Shown: piece by piece, positions 1-8,107 of the stretch
Layout of the letters: each line of letters opens with the position of its first letter
How positions within the stretch are numbered: position 1 is the first letter of the stretch
IMG/VR virus record: IMGVR_UViG_3300042987_002787
Coordinates: 1-62,534 of that record
Strand: one strand, 5' to 3'
Length of the DNA stretch: 62,534 nucleotides
DNA from: a virus
The notes under the pieces: model-generated
The model's database searches: none
The model's input: the letters and a program-made list of their open reading frames with translations, nothing else
Told to the model about the DNA's origin: nothing
Made by a program: the position numbers and the translations under genes

Positions 1-68
1 GCTGCTTTGATTGCCGCCACTGCGCTTGCCTGTGTAGAGGCTTTGTCTCCAATTATTTTTTTGGTCAT
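1..68 (-). CDS. N-terminal fragment of a small protein
   Basis: Only the first 22 residues are inside the window (MTKKIIGDKASTQASAVAAI...). The ATG has a GAGAG ribosome site upstream and follows the next gene by about 23 nt in the same direction. I do not recognise it. Confidence 0.5.
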   Translation of the reverse strand, partial: MTKKIIGDKASTQASAVAAIKA

Positions 69-91
69 TGATTTCTCTCTTGGTTGTTTAA

Positions 92-262
92 TTAGGCTTT
101 GTTTACTTCGACAACAACACCACTGCCTAGTAGTTCTTCTGCTACAGATCCCAGTGCCGCGATAATTTCTGTGTTGGCAAGATCGGGTGTGTCTGCTGCA
201 TCGCTGTCTTTAACTAACTTACTGATTGTGATTACAATTACTTCTTCATGTACTTTTGCCAT
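92..262 (-). CDS. Small conserved phage-type protein, unknown function
   Basis: 56 residues, starting MAKVHEEVIVITISKLVKDS. An AAGGA ribosome site lies 8 nt before the ATG. The sequence alternates hydrophobic strands with an acidic centre and has no signal peptide or metal motif. It resembles small proteins seen in marine T4-like phages, but I cannot name a function. It is co-directional with the 287-1009 gene. Confidence 0.6.
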   Translation of the reverse strand: MAKVHEEVIVITISKLVKDSDAADTPDLANTEIIAALGSVAEELLGSGVVVEVNKA

Positions 263-286
263 ACGAGCAATCCTTGAATAATAACA

Positions 287-1009
287 TTATTTATTATCCA
301 GGCAAACCAGCTCAGAAACTTCTCTAATTAGATCTGGATGAATTAAAGTTAAAAATGTTGCTACGTGTTTATCGTTGGTAAAAAAGTTAGCTCCCCAAAT
401 CCAATTGTGTGGTTTCTCGAGATTGTCTCTCGAGTGATCGCTTATTCTTACTAGATCACCAAGACTGTCTAAGTAAGCCAAAACTTGGTGTCTAATTTCA
501 GTATCAAATTGCTTTTCTCTCAACCAAACACGATATCGATATTTTGGCGGTTTCTTTACCAAAACTATATGTTTGTCTAATAGTGCCTTTATTTCTTCGT
601 TAGCAGGACCTGTGATAGATGTTAAGTTATTTCTATAATCTTGATCCATAGATTTAGCCACCGACTGTAAAACTAACTCATCTGTGGCGTATACTGATAC
701 TTTTGGTTCTTCTGTACGAATTTTAACATCAGGGTATTCGTAGTACAAATCTTTAAGGCTATGTAAAAAGCCAATGTCTGCATGTTGCAAATATTCAGCT
801 AGTTGTTTGTTCCACCATGAACCTTGGCGTCTGTAATTTCTTACCCAATTTCTACGCCGTTCTATGTCATCGGAAACATTGTCGCAACGAATACTTTTAC
901 AACCTGGAGCATATACGTCCAATCTGAAATAGTATTCGTTGTAAAACTGCTTGGTTGATGAAAGTACTTCGATGCTAGGAGAGAGACTCTTCCAAAACAA
1001 TGTATCCAT
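287..1009 (-). CDS. Hypothetical protein, 240 aa
   Basis: I start it at the internal ATG (MDTLFWKSLSPSIEVLSS), which overlaps the clpA-like 3' end by 35 nt; an ATG 69 nt further upstream lies deeper inside clpA. The protein is soluble and rich in aromatic and charged residues, with a YRVWLREKQFD segment and a C-terminal WIWGANFFTNDKHVATFL segment. No domain is recognised. The long overlap suggests translation coupled to the unfoldase. Confidence 0.65.
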   Translation of the reverse strand: MDTLFWKSLSPSIEVLSSTKQFYNEYYFRLDVYAPGCKSIRCDNVSDDIERRRNWVRNYRRQGSWWNKQLAEYLQHADIGFLHSLKDLYYEYPDVKIRTEEPKVSVYATDELVLQSVAKSMDQDYRNNLTSITGPANEEIKALLDKHIVLVKKPPKYRYRVWLREKQFDTEIRHQVLAYLDSLGDLVRISDHSRDNLEKPHNWIWGANFFTNDKHVATFLTLIHPDLIREVSELVCLDNK

Positions 1010-3263
1010 TAGTGTCAATTCTGTATGTGGAATCGGTTGACGAAATAGGCAAGAAAGAAAATTCTTTATTATAATCAACTACTATTATACAGCCTGCGCT
1101 AATGTTGTCAAACAAAATAAGTTTACTCAAAGGAACTTTTATTAATTCATTTATTTTTCGTTGTAAAGGTCTGGCACCTAGTTTTTTGTCGAATCCTTGA
1201 GCAATAAGCTCATCTACCGCTGCTTCAGTTAAACGTATTCTTAGCTGTTTATCAATCAACAGATCATTTATATCAGTAATAAATTTACCTACAATTTTAC
1301 GCATGCTCAATTCATTTAGTTTGTTAAATTTAATTACACCATCTAATCTATTTCTAAATTCTGGAGCAAAATAATTTTTTATTGCCTTGTCATCTTCATC
1401 TGTTTTTTCAAAATTTTGAGTGAAGCCTATTGTATTTTTTTCATTGTCAGCAGCACCTAAATTTGAGGTTAGGATAATTATCGCATTTCTACAACTGGCT
1501 TTTTTACCATTACTGCTGCTTACAATGCCTTCATCCATCATACTTAACAATATATTGCTAACATCAGAATGTGCTTTTTCGATTTCGTCCATTAAAATAA
1601 TACAATTAGGGTTTTTTTCAATGTCGCTAATCAAAAGTCCACCGCCTAAATTACCGTCATCATATCCTACATAACCAGGCGGAGCGCCAATCAGTTTAGC
1701 AATTGCATGTTTCTCCTGATATTCGCTCATGTCATATCTCAACAGTTTCATTCCTAGAGATTCTGACAGTAATTTTGCCAATTCGGTTTTACCTGTTCCA
1801 GTGGGTCCTGAAAACAAAAAACTGCCAATTGGTTTGTTTATTGACTTAAGACCTGCACGACTTACATAAATTTTTTCCAAAACACTGTCCACTGCTCGAT
1901 CCTGACCAAACAGTTTATCTTTAATTTGCTCATCCAAATTGGTTAGAACCTGTGTTTGGGTTACATTGCCAATTTGGTCTTCTGGGATCTTGGTCATGTT
2001 GCTGACAGCAGAAATTACGTCTGCTTTAGTAACTTGCCAGTTCTCTAAATTGTTATACTTGATTTTTAGTTTTGCGCAGCAAGCATCGATTAAATCAATT
2101 GCTTTGTCAGGTAGTTTTTTATCAGTTTGGAAACGCACACTTAAATCTACAGCTGATTCAATTGCTTCATCTGTAACTACACCATCATGAAACTTTTCAA
2201 AATGCCCACGTAAACCAAATAAAATTTCCTTAGCAACTTTTACAGAGGGTTCATCAATAGTCACACGTTGAAAACGTCGCATCAAGGCTCGATCTTTCTC
2301 GAAGCTTTGAGTGTATTCTTCCCATGTGGTTGATGCAATCACTTTAATTTTACCTTTACTCAAAGCCGGTTTGATCATGTTTGAAAAATCTACACTGCTT
2401 TGACTTCCTGCTCCTGCACCACGCATTTGATGTGCTTCGTCAATGAACAAAATTGTTTTGTCCTTGGAGTTTAGTGCGTTAATGATTTCATGAATTTTTT
2501 CTTCAAAGTCTCCACGATATTTTGAGCCAGCTAACAAGCTGCCAATATCTAAATTGTAAACTGTATAGTTTTTCAAATAATCTGGGACATATTCATTTAC
2601 TATAGACAGAGCTAGTCCTTCGGCAATAGCAGTTTTACCAACACCAGGATCGCCAATCATTAACACGTTACATTTGTTTCTTCTTGCCAAGATTTCAATT
2701 ATTTCGCCAGTTTCTATTTCTCTACCGATTACAGGATCAATTTTATTGTTAATGGCTAGTTTGTTAAGATTAGTACAGTAGTGCTCAAGAATTTTATCAG
2801 CCTGAGCTGAATTTACAATGGATTTGTTTGATTCTGTTTTGTACAGTTTATTATATTGTTCAATGAGTTTACCACGTTCAAGTTGATATTTTACAATAAA
2901 ATAATGTGCATAACTGTTTGTTTCGGAATTTATGCTAAGAAACAAATCCATGATTTGAACATGAGTTCGTCCGCTAAACAACACTTGTGTAAACGCTCTG
3001 TTAAATGTGCGTTCGAGTGCATGCGTCTTTTTTGGCTCAATGTTTTCTGCTACTAGATAGGTTTGATTTTCTATGTAGGCGGCAAGATCTGCATCTAGAC
3101 CTTCTATATCAACACCAAAGTTAGTTAAAAACTCTCTAAATGGATTAAATCTAATCATCGAGAGAAAAACATGCTCTAATGTAACATACTCGTGACTATA
3201 ACTTTTTGCAATGTCTATAGCTTCTGAAACAATTAAATCAATTTCTGGATTAGTTTGTAACAT
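975..3263 (-). CDS. clpA: ClpA-like AAA+ unfoldase
   Basis: The 762 aa match ClpA in length and layout. A Clp N-domain (about 1-140) precedes AAA+ domain 1 (Walker A GDPGVGKT 204-211, Walker B ILFIDEAH 271-278) and AAA+ domain 2 (Walker A GPTGTGKT 486-493, Walker B IILMDEIEKA 555-564). An IGF tripeptide at 612-614 sits where ClpA has its ClpP-docking IGL loop. Known role: a ring unfoldase that feeds substrates to ClpP. Inference: it docks on host ClpP, since no clpP is visible here. A late box AATAAATA ends 5 nt before the ATG, so the mRNA may be leaderless. It lies downstream of dnaJ. Confidence 0.93.
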   Translation of the reverse strand: MLQTNPEIDLIVSEAIDIAKSYSHEYVTLEHVFLSMIRFNPFREFLTNFGVDIEGLDADLAAYIENQTYLVAENIEPKKTHALERTFNRAFTQVLFSGRTHVQIMDLFLSINSETNSYAHYFIVKYQLERGKLIEQYNKLYKTESNKSIVNSAQADKILEHYCTNLNKLAINNKIDPVIGREIETGEIIEILARRNKCNVLMIGDPGVGKTAIAEGLALSIVNEYVPDYLKNYTVYNLDIGSLLAGSKYRGDFEEKIHEIINALNSKDKTILFIDEAHQMRGAGAGSQSSVDFSNMIKPALSKGKIKVIASTTWEEYTQSFEKDRALMRRFQRVTIDEPSVKVAKEILFGLRGHFEKFHDGVVTDEAIESAVDLSVRFQTDKKLPDKAIDLIDACCAKLKIKYNNLENWQVTKADVISAVSNMTKIPEDQIGNVTQTQVLTNLDEQIKDKLFGQDRAVDSVLEKIYVSRAGLKSINKPIGSFLFSGPTGTGKTELAKLLSESLGMKLLRYDMSEYQEKHAIAKLIGAPPGYVGYDDGNLGGGLLISDIEKNPNCIILMDEIEKAHSDVSNILLSMMDEGIVSSSNGKKASCRNAIIILTSNLGAADNEKNTIGFTQNFEKTDEDDKAIKNYFAPEFRNRLDGVIKFNKLNELSMRKIVGKFITDINDLLIDKQLRIRLTEAAVDELIAQGFDKKLGARPLQRKINELIKVPLSKLILFDNISAGCIIVVDYNKEFSFLPISSTDSTYRIDTNGYIVLEESLS

Positions 3264-3268
3264 AAAAA

Positions 3269-3276
3269 TATTTATT
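3269..3276 (-). promoter_or_regulatory. T4-like late promoter of clpA
   Basis: AATAAATA followed by exactly 5 nt (TTTTT) and the ATG of the ClpA-like gene. With T4 late spacing, transcription would start at the A of the ATG. It overlaps the 3' end of dnaJ. Confidence 0.6.
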
Positions 3277-4138
3277 GAATGTTGAAAATACTTTTGAGAC
3301 TATTGATTTGGTCTATATTCAAATTGGTAGGCACATACACTCCAAGTTGAACGATTAAATTACCTCTGTTACTTTGATTCATTACATACAAACCTTGACT
3401 AGGTATCCTTAACTTACTGTCGGGCTGTGTACCTGGCGGTATTTGCAAGTCAAATTTCTTACCATCAAGTCCCTCTACTACTAATGTTGTTCCTACAATT
3501 GCACTTATACAATCAATTTCATGAATTTTAATTAAATCAACATTATCAACTAAAAATCTTGGATCACCTTCGACTTGTATTCTTACATACAAATCTCCCC
3601 TAGGTAAACTTCCAAAAAAGTTATCACCTAAGTTAGGAAACTTTATTACACTATTTGGTCTAACTCCTCGGGGTATTTGCACATTTACTGAATAACGTTC
3701 TCCATTTGTACTCTGTACGCTTATTGTTTTTTCTTGTACATCTAAGGTGCTTGCCAATGACACTGTAATTCCAACTTGAATGTCTTTATTTCTTCGTTGT
3801 TGTCTAAAAACAGAAAAAGGGTCGCCGTGACTAGCAAATCCTGGGCCAAAACTAAAACCAAAGTTCCTTAACATCTCTTCCATTTCATGAGGCATGCCAC
3901 TACCCATGTCATGCCCGTTAACAGTAAATCGGAACCCACCAACTCCTCGGCGTTCTGCATCGTATTGCGCCCGTCGAGAATCGTCGCTGAGTGTTTCGTA
4001 CGCAGATTGGATTTGTTGAAACTTTGTTGTATCTCCGCCTTTGTCAGGATGATGTTGATTGGCTAGTTTACGATAAGCCTTTTTAATTTCATCCGGACCG
4101 GCAGATTCTGAAATGCCTAAGGTGTCGTAGTAAGTCAT
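3272..4138 (-). CDS. dnaJ: DnaJ/CbpA-like J-domain co-chaperone
   Basis: 288 aa when started at MTYYDTLGISESAG. The J domain occupies about residues 1-65 and has the HPD motif (HHPDKGG). A Gly/Phe-rich stretch follows (GGFRF..., FGFSFGPGF), then two C-terminal substrate-binding beta domains. The zinc-finger repeats of true DnaJ are missing, so this is CbpA-type (type II). J-proteins stimulate DnaK ATPase; here host DnaK is the likely partner. It lies directly upstream of clpA, which suggests a phage protein-folding or unfolding module. Confidence 0.92.
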   Translation of the reverse strand: MTYYDTLGISESAGPDEIKKAYRKLANQHHPDKGGDTTKFQQIQSAYETLSDDSRRAQYDAERRGVGGFRFTVNGHDMGSGMPHEMEEMLRNFGFSFGPGFASHGDPFSVFRQQRRNKDIQVGITVSLASTLDVQEKTISVQSTNGERYSVNVQIPRGVRPNSVIKFPNLGDNFFGSLPRGDLYVRIQVEGDPRFLVDNVDLIKIHEIDCISAIVGTTLVVEGLDGKKFDLQIPPGTQPDSKLRIPSQGLYVMNQSNRGNLIVQLGVYVPTNLNIDQINSLKSIFNIQ

Positions 4139-4170
4139 AGTATAATTATATACCTTATAGAAAAGTTTGT

Positions 4171-4202
4171 CAAACAAAAAGAGCCCACGAATGGGCTCTT
4201 TG
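4171..4202. terminator. Bidirectional Rho-independent terminator
   Basis: AAAGAGCCCA, CGAA loop, TGGGCTCTTT: a 10-bp hairpin. A T-run follows on the minus strand and an A-run precedes it. It ends the lysis-region transcript before dnaJ. Confidence 0.85.
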
Positions 4203-4218
4203 TTAAACTAGAATAAGA

Positions 4219-4410
4219 TTACTTTTTAGAATCTTTTTTTGCATCTTCAATTTTGGTGCCTTCTAACTTCTTATGTACCTTAATTGTTTTGCAAACTTCT
4301 TTTTCTTTATTTGTTTTGTTGTCAAATTCTTTAACACAAACCTTCTTCTCTTCTGCCGCAAATGCTACAGACACTAGAGACATTAATACAATTGCTAATA
4401 GTTTTTTCAT
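4219..4410 (-). CDS. Small secreted protein, Lys-rich
   Basis: 63 aa. A clear signal peptide (MKKLLAIVLMSLVSVAFAA) is followed by a short, very Lys/Glu-rich mature part with two Cys. It overlaps the upstream gene by 4 nt (ATGA) and is the last gene before the terminator. Exported by inference; function unknown. Confidence 0.7.
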   Translation of the reverse strand: MKKLLAIVLMSLVSVAFAAEEKKVCVKEFDNKTNKEKEVCKTIKVHKKLEGTKIEDAKKDSKK

Positions 4411-4634
4411 TTTAATGTTCCTTTTTTAGTAAATTTTTCTGATGCTGTAAAACCTAAACCGCCTAAAACTATGTACATCATTGCGTCAAATGTTTGCGGG
4501 CTTACTTTTTTTTCAAAGAATAATTCTGCTATGAAACCAATCGCAACTAGTATAAAGGCCAAAAAAGTAATTACCCTTTTACTGCTAGGATTGGTTTCAC
4601 TTTCGCCCGAAAGCATTTTGACTAAAAACAACAT
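4407..4634 (-). CDS. Small membrane protein, holin candidate
   Basis: 75 aa with two predicted membrane segments (about 22-40 and 50-66) and a charged C-terminus (SEKFTKKGTLK). The start overlaps the upstream stop as TAATG. An alternative start is the internal ATG of MLSGESET. Its size, topology and place in the lysis cassette fit a class II holin, but no family motif proves it. Confidence 0.65.
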   Translation of the reverse strand: MLFLVKMLSGESETNPSSKRVITFLAFILVAIGFIAELFFEKKVSPQTFDAMMYIVLGGLGFTASEKFTKKGTLK

Positions 4635-5140
4635 TATCGTTCCGGATGATCAGGCTGTACAGGTGCTTCTTTTCCTCCAAATCCCGCACTCACTGAAGGA
4701 GTAAAACTACTTAGTGCAGCATCAGCTAAAGATGCCAATGGAGTAGGATCAATTGACGCTCCAAATGCTGCTGGTGCTACGCCGCCGAAGCCACCCAATG
4801 ATGGTTCAATTCTTGTTGATGCAGGTGGTGGAGCACTTGGCGGAGGTGGCTTGTTGGCCGCTTCTAATGCCTTTGCTCTCAATTCTTTGTCATCACCAGC
4901 TAACATAATACCCGACAGTGTGCCAGTTAAGAAAGTAGCAATAGGAATAATCAGTTCAAAAAACTTATTATCCACTGGACTCATTCCATTCATTGGCTGT
5001 GTTACAAAAATAAGACTGTATAATACCACAAACACAATACCAAACAAGGTTAAACCAAGAACAACACCAATAAAGAATTTAAGTCTTACATTGAGTTCTT
5101 CAGTTGTATATCTTGGACCTTCCCAAATATCTTTAATCAT
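4634..5140 (-). CDS. Membrane protein with Pro/Ala-rich tail, lysis region
   Basis: 168 aa with two membrane segments (about 23-48 and 62-82) and a long low-complexity tail rich in Pro, Ala and Gly (PPPPSAPPPAS). It is translationally coupled at both ends (ATGA upstream, TAATG downstream). It lies between the endolysin-lipoprotein pair and the candidate holin, so it may be a second holin or an antiholin. That role is inferred from context only. Confidence 0.65.
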   Translation of the reverse strand: MIKDIWEGPRYTTEELNVRLKFFIGVVLGLTLFGIVFVVLYSLIFVTQPMNGMSPVDNKFFELIIPIATFLTGTLSGIMLAGDDKELRAKALEAANKPPPPSAPPPASTRIEPSLGGFGGVAPAAFGASIDPTPLASLADAALSSFTPSVSAGFGGKEAPVQPDHPER

Positions 5141-5376
5141 TTACATTCTCCTTTTTTTGGTGCAGGTGCAGCTGGTGCAAAACTATTACCCATCTGTCCG
5201 CCTGCCTTGTCTTTTTCATATGGTGTTAAATCTTCCGGGCAAGTGCCATTTGCACTGCAAAAGGGTTTTTTACATTCTTTACTGTCCCAGTTATCAGGAT
5301 CTTGACATGGATATCTATATCTTTCCTCGCAAGCTACTAATAGTGGAAGTGCTAGTAGTAGGAAAAAATATTTCAT
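5137..5376 (-). CDS. Small lipoprotein
   Basis: 79 aa. The signal peptide ends in a lipobox (LLVAC) at residues 12-16. The mature part has six more Cys in pairs (CQDPDNWDSKEC, CSANGTC), probably disulfide-linked. It follows the endolysin and overlaps the next gene by 4 nt. It is likely an outer-membrane or periplasmic lipoprotein; its lysis role is unknown. Confidence 0.7.
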   Translation of the reverse strand: MKYFFLLLALPLLVACEERYRYPCQDPDNWDSKECKKPFCSANGTCPEDLTPYEKDKAGGQMGNSFAPAAPAPKKGECK

Positions 5377-5994
5377 TTAATGAACTCCTAATACATGTAG
5401 TGCATGGTTGTAATGTTTAATACGGTCATCCAATCCAATAAAGCCGCCGTTGATTTTACGAGTCATTGTTTTAATATCGCCCTTGTCGGCTTCATTGTTC
5501 AGTTTATTAGTTTCCCAAAACCAGCATGCACTTTGCGCAGCACCTTCAAAGGTTTGTGTGTATTCAGCTGCTTCTTCTGCTGAAATTTCTAACGATGCTG
5601 CAAACCAAGTGTAATTAGTTTTACCAGTCAATTGAATTAGGCCACGACCACGATAACGATATCCATCTCCGCTTGCCTCATCGCCATTGCCCATTCTATT
5701 TGCATAGATTCTGTTAGCAATCTTTTCTGGCTTCTTTTCATATGCTTTGGCAGTGGCCATGTCTTTAAAATATTTGCCAAAAATTTTCATTAAGCTTTCT
5801 GCTTTGTAGTTTAAATTTTCTGTAAGAAAAACAAAATTACCCGACTCATGAGCGCATTGTGCCATGAAGGCAGCAATTCGTTGAGGAGTGTTAATTTCAT
5901 AATCTGGTAGTAGTTGACTCAAGGCGAGATGCCAATGGTCAATGTAGGGATTTTTTGGTAATAATTCTCTTAACTGCTCTTTTGTAAGTTCCAT
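5377..5994 (-). CDS. GH19-type endolysin (chitinase-like muramidase)
   Basis: 205 aa, the usual length of a single-domain GH19 phage endolysin. The catalytic-acid motif is seen in MAQCAHESGNF, then the family signature YRYRGRGLIQLTGKTNY and the C-terminal TRKINGGFIGLDDR. There is no signal peptide, so it needs a holin for release. GH19 phage lysins cut the glycan backbone of peptidoglycan. It sits in a lysis operon with spanins and membrane proteins. Confidence 0.92.
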   Translation of the reverse strand: MELTKEQLRELLPKNPYIDHWHLALSQLLPDYEINTPQRIAAFMAQCAHESGNFVFLTENLNYKAESLMKIFGKYFKDMATAKAYEKKPEKIANRIYANRMGNGDEASGDGYRYRGRGLIQLTGKTNYTWFAASLEISAEEAAEYTQTFEGAAQSACWFWETNKLNNEADKGDIKTMTRKINGGFIGLDDRIKHYNHALHVLGVH

Positions 5995-6005
5995 TTAGGG
6001 CTCCT

Positions 6006-6056
6006 TTATCGATTGTGTTTGCCGCCACATTTTGGGCAAGCTTCTTGCTCTTGCAT
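6006..6056 (-). CDS. 16-aa zinc-knuckle-like micro-ORF in the lysis operon
   Basis: MQEQEACPKCGGKHNR. The start overlaps the o-spanin stop as TAATG, so it is placed for coupled translation. A following AAAGGAG serves the endolysin gene. CPKCGG is half of a zinc-ribbon site. It may be a coupling leader rather than a working protein. Confidence 0.4.
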   Translation of the reverse strand: MQEQEACPKCGGKHNR

Positions 6057-6322
6057 TATTTTATTTCCTCAAATATTTTTTTCTGTTTTGCGTGCCAAGA
6101 GTTCCATTCTTCTACCTTGATTGCGCACTCATGATAAAGTGTGTAGTTCTCGACCACCTTGGTATGTAGATCTACAATTGAAACTTGTTCACCTTCTATC
6201 TTTTGTAGCGGTGGACAAGGTTCTGTCAGTGACTTTGGGGCAGCTGGAAATTTAGCAACTACCGGAACAGTGGTTGAACAACCGACTAGTAACAAAGATA
6301 TTAATAGTGCTGTAGTTTTCAT
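6056..6322 (-). CDS. o-spanin (Rz1-like lipoprotein)
   Basis: 88 aa. The signal peptide has lipobox LLVGC at residues 11-15, followed by a Pro-rich stretch and a short helical region. Its start lies in the last codons of the i-spanin gene (ATGA overlap), the usual two-gene spanin arrangement. It would sit in the outer membrane and join the i-spanin to fuse the membranes during lysis. Confidence 0.82.
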   Translation of the reverse strand: MKTTALLISLLLVGCSTTVPVVAKFPAAPKSLTEPCPPLQKIEGEQVSIVDLHTKVVENYTLYHECAIKVEEWNSWHAKQKKIFEEIK

Positions 6323-6810
6323 TTTGGATCAGCTGCCTTGTTATGTTCTTCTACAATAATTCTAGGAACAGGACAGTTCTTAAGTGCATCTTGTAATTCT
6401 TTTTGCTTTGCTAAGAACACTTGTTTTTCCTCTTCGCTCATATCTTTAACTATTTCAACAGTTTTGCCTTCAACTAATCTATGGATATACTCTATTTGCT
6501 TACGGCCTTTTTCACGTACAACTTTGGTTTTTTCAACTACTCGCTGTTCTATTTCTTCGTTGGCCTGTTGTGATTTGGCCTCAGCTAATTTGACTTTAGC
6601 TTCCATTTCTTCAACTCTGGCACGCCAATCCTGCTCTACGCTATAACCTCCGTACCAATAAACGCCGCAGCAAAAAATTATTAACGAAACAATTTTGACT
6701 GGGAATTTATCTAATAAAAAACCCACTATTAAACCTGCTAATCCAAAGAAAAGCATGGCATAAGTTATAAAAAGAATTAAAGAGTCTGGTAGTAAATGTA
6801 AAAGCCACAT
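6319..6810 (-). CDS. i-spanin (Rz-like)
   Basis: 163 aa. Two hydrophobic segments (about 10-31 and 38-55) are followed by a long periplasmic coiled coil rich in Glu/Lys (about 60-140). It ends CPVPRIIVEEHNKAA, typical of Rz-type proteins. It is the first gene of the lysis operon, behind a late box and a palindrome. It spans the periplasm with the adjacent o-spanin. Confidence 0.82.
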   Translation of the reverse strand: MWLLHLLPDSLILFITYAMLFFGLAGLIVGFLLDKFPVKIVSLIIFCCGVYWYGGYSVEQDWRARVEEMEAKVKLAEAKSQQANEEIEQRVVEKTKVVREKGRKQIEYIHRLVEGKTVEIVKDMSEEEKQVFLAKQKELQDALKNCPVPRIIVEEHNKAADPK

Positions 6811-6813
6811 AAT

Positions 6814-6838
6814 ATACTGTTAGTTGAACTAACAGTAT
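6814..6838. repeat. Perfect palindrome before the lysis operon
   Basis: Two 12-bp arms (ATACTGTTAGTT / AACTAACAGTAT) around a single central G. It overlaps the late box at its edge and lies just before the i-spanin ATG. It could be an operator or a leader hairpin. Confidence 0.7.
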
Positions 6839-6843
6839 TTATG
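6836..6843 (-). promoter_or_regulatory. Late promoter of the lysis operon
   Basis: CATAAATA, a T4-like late box, 25 nt before the i-spanin ATG, leaving a leader of about 20 nt that contains half of the palindrome. Confidence 0.6.
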
Positions 6844-6852
6844 CTATTTTGG

Positions 6853-7392
6853 TTAAAGAATGCCAGCTAGGCTTCTTATATTTTGGGTATGATCATTAAT
6901 GGGAGCTTTAGTCTTAACTTGCACTCCTGCTGCTGTGCGCATTTCGTCTAGTGTTTTATTGCCGTGTCTAGCAATATAATCTTGCGGAGTCAGAGCCACA
7001 TTGTTTTGAATATTTTCGGCTGTTGCGTCTAATAGACTAGGATTTGATCTAAACTGTAATTTCCAATCTTCTAGATTTTGATCAGTAAGTTTAGTAATAT
7101 CACCTAGCATTTTAATTATTTCATCGGCAACTTCAGGTTTGCGATCGCATTCAACAAACACTAGAAAATCGCCGTCGTCCATTTCGCCTGCACTAATATC
7201 TGCGTCCACGACCCAGTCATAACCTTTTTCTATAAAGTTAACTAAATCATTGGCTGGAGCTCTTCCAATCAATTTAAAACTTAGGACAATAATATCTTCA
7301 TCTTTGCCCATTTTACTTTTAAATTCATCAATGTGCAGCTCAGGTTTTACCAATCTTTTTAAATCGTTTTTTTCTAGACCCTCACTTAGCAT
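6853..7392 (-). CDS. Hypothetical T4-like phage protein, 179 aa
   Basis: Started at MLSEGLEKNDLKRLVKPE, with GGAG just upstream that overlaps the 3' end of the preceding gene. The protein is soluble and acidic, with a beta-rich first half (DIIVLSFKLIGRAPANDLVNF) and an Ala/Asn-rich second half. Paired with the 7394-7930 gene, it resembles adjacent structural or assembly proteins of marine T4-like phages. The exact role is unknown. Confidence 0.7.
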   Translation of the reverse strand: MLSEGLEKNDLKRLVKPELHIDEFKSKMGKDEDIIVLSFKLIGRAPANDLVNFIEKGYDWVVDADISAGEMDDGDFLVFVECDRKPEVADEIIKMLGDITKLTDQNLEDWKLQFRSNPSLLDATAENIQNNVALTPQDYIARHGNKTLDEMRTAAGVQVKTKAPINDHTQNIRSLAGIL

Positions 7393-7393
7393 A

Positions 7394-7930
7394 TTACACT
7401 CCTGCCTGTACTTGTGTGGCTGCATTTGTATCAGTTTTATAGATATTATCGTCTAATCCTTCTTCATAGCTTTGCTCAATATCCTCGGCATCAACTGAAT
7501 CTTTTTCCAATTCTACACTACCTTGGTTTATTTCTTGCATCAGCTGTTTTGGCATAACAATTTCTACTAACCAGACTGGAGTACGATTCATTTTGGGAAC
7601 TTTGGTTCCCGGTTGAAAATCGTTGGGATCTTCGACTTTCATTGGGTAAACCAAGTGATCCTTTTTGTACTTTATTTCGCATCCGTAATCAAGCAAACGT
7701 TCGCCACCTCGAGGATCGGGCATTAATTTGTAGGGCCACATAAAAGTACACGTGACAAAATATTTTTCATATTTTGGTCCAGCTACTAGTTCGCCCTTTT
7801 TCCAATTATCAAATGTATATACGTCAAGTTCATCAATTACACGTTCAAAATCCAATAGTGTGTTGATCGAACTACCTGTCATTGTGATAGTTTTGAGGTT
7901 TTCTAAAATGTCTGAAATATCTTGTGCCAT
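7394..7930 (-). CDS. Hypothetical T4-like phage protein, 178 aa
   Basis: Started at MAQDISDILENLKTIT because the late box AATAAATA ends exactly 5 nt before this ATG. It has a central region rich in Tyr/Trp/Pro (MWPYKLMPDPRGGERLLDYG) and an acidic C-terminal tail. No known domain is seen. It is possibly a virion or assembly protein, judged only by its late promoter and neighbour. Confidence 0.7.
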   Translation of the reverse strand: MAQDISDILENLKTITMTGSSINTLLDFERVIDELDVYTFDNWKKGELVAGPKYEKYFVTCTFMWPYKLMPDPRGGERLLDYGCEIKYKKDHLVYPMKVEDPNDFQPGTKVPKMNRTPVWLVEIVMPKQLMQEINQGSVELEKDSVDAEDIEQSYEEGLDDNIYKTDTNAATQVQAGV

Positions 7931-7935
7931 ACAGT

Positions 7936-7943
7936 TATTTATT
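7936..7943 (-). promoter_or_regulatory. Late promoter, leaderless spacing
   Basis: AATAAATA, 5 nt (ACTGT), then the ATG of the 178-aa gene. Confidence 0.6.
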
Positions 7944-8107
7944 ATCAAATAATGTAATTGTTTTTTTGATCGAATTAGCACTACAGTCTTTTACTTAGCA
8001 TGCTTCTACAGCTCATAAAACACAGTTAATCCAAAAAAGTTAGTCATTTAAATAATCATGTGGACTTGATAAAAAAAGATGCCAAGCCACTTCAAGGAGC
8101 TCGGGCT

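Noticed and set aside
99-281. Plus-strand 60-aa Ser/Thr-rich frame
   Set aside because: It is antisense to the 56-aa minus-strand gene, which has a proper ribosome site and operon context.
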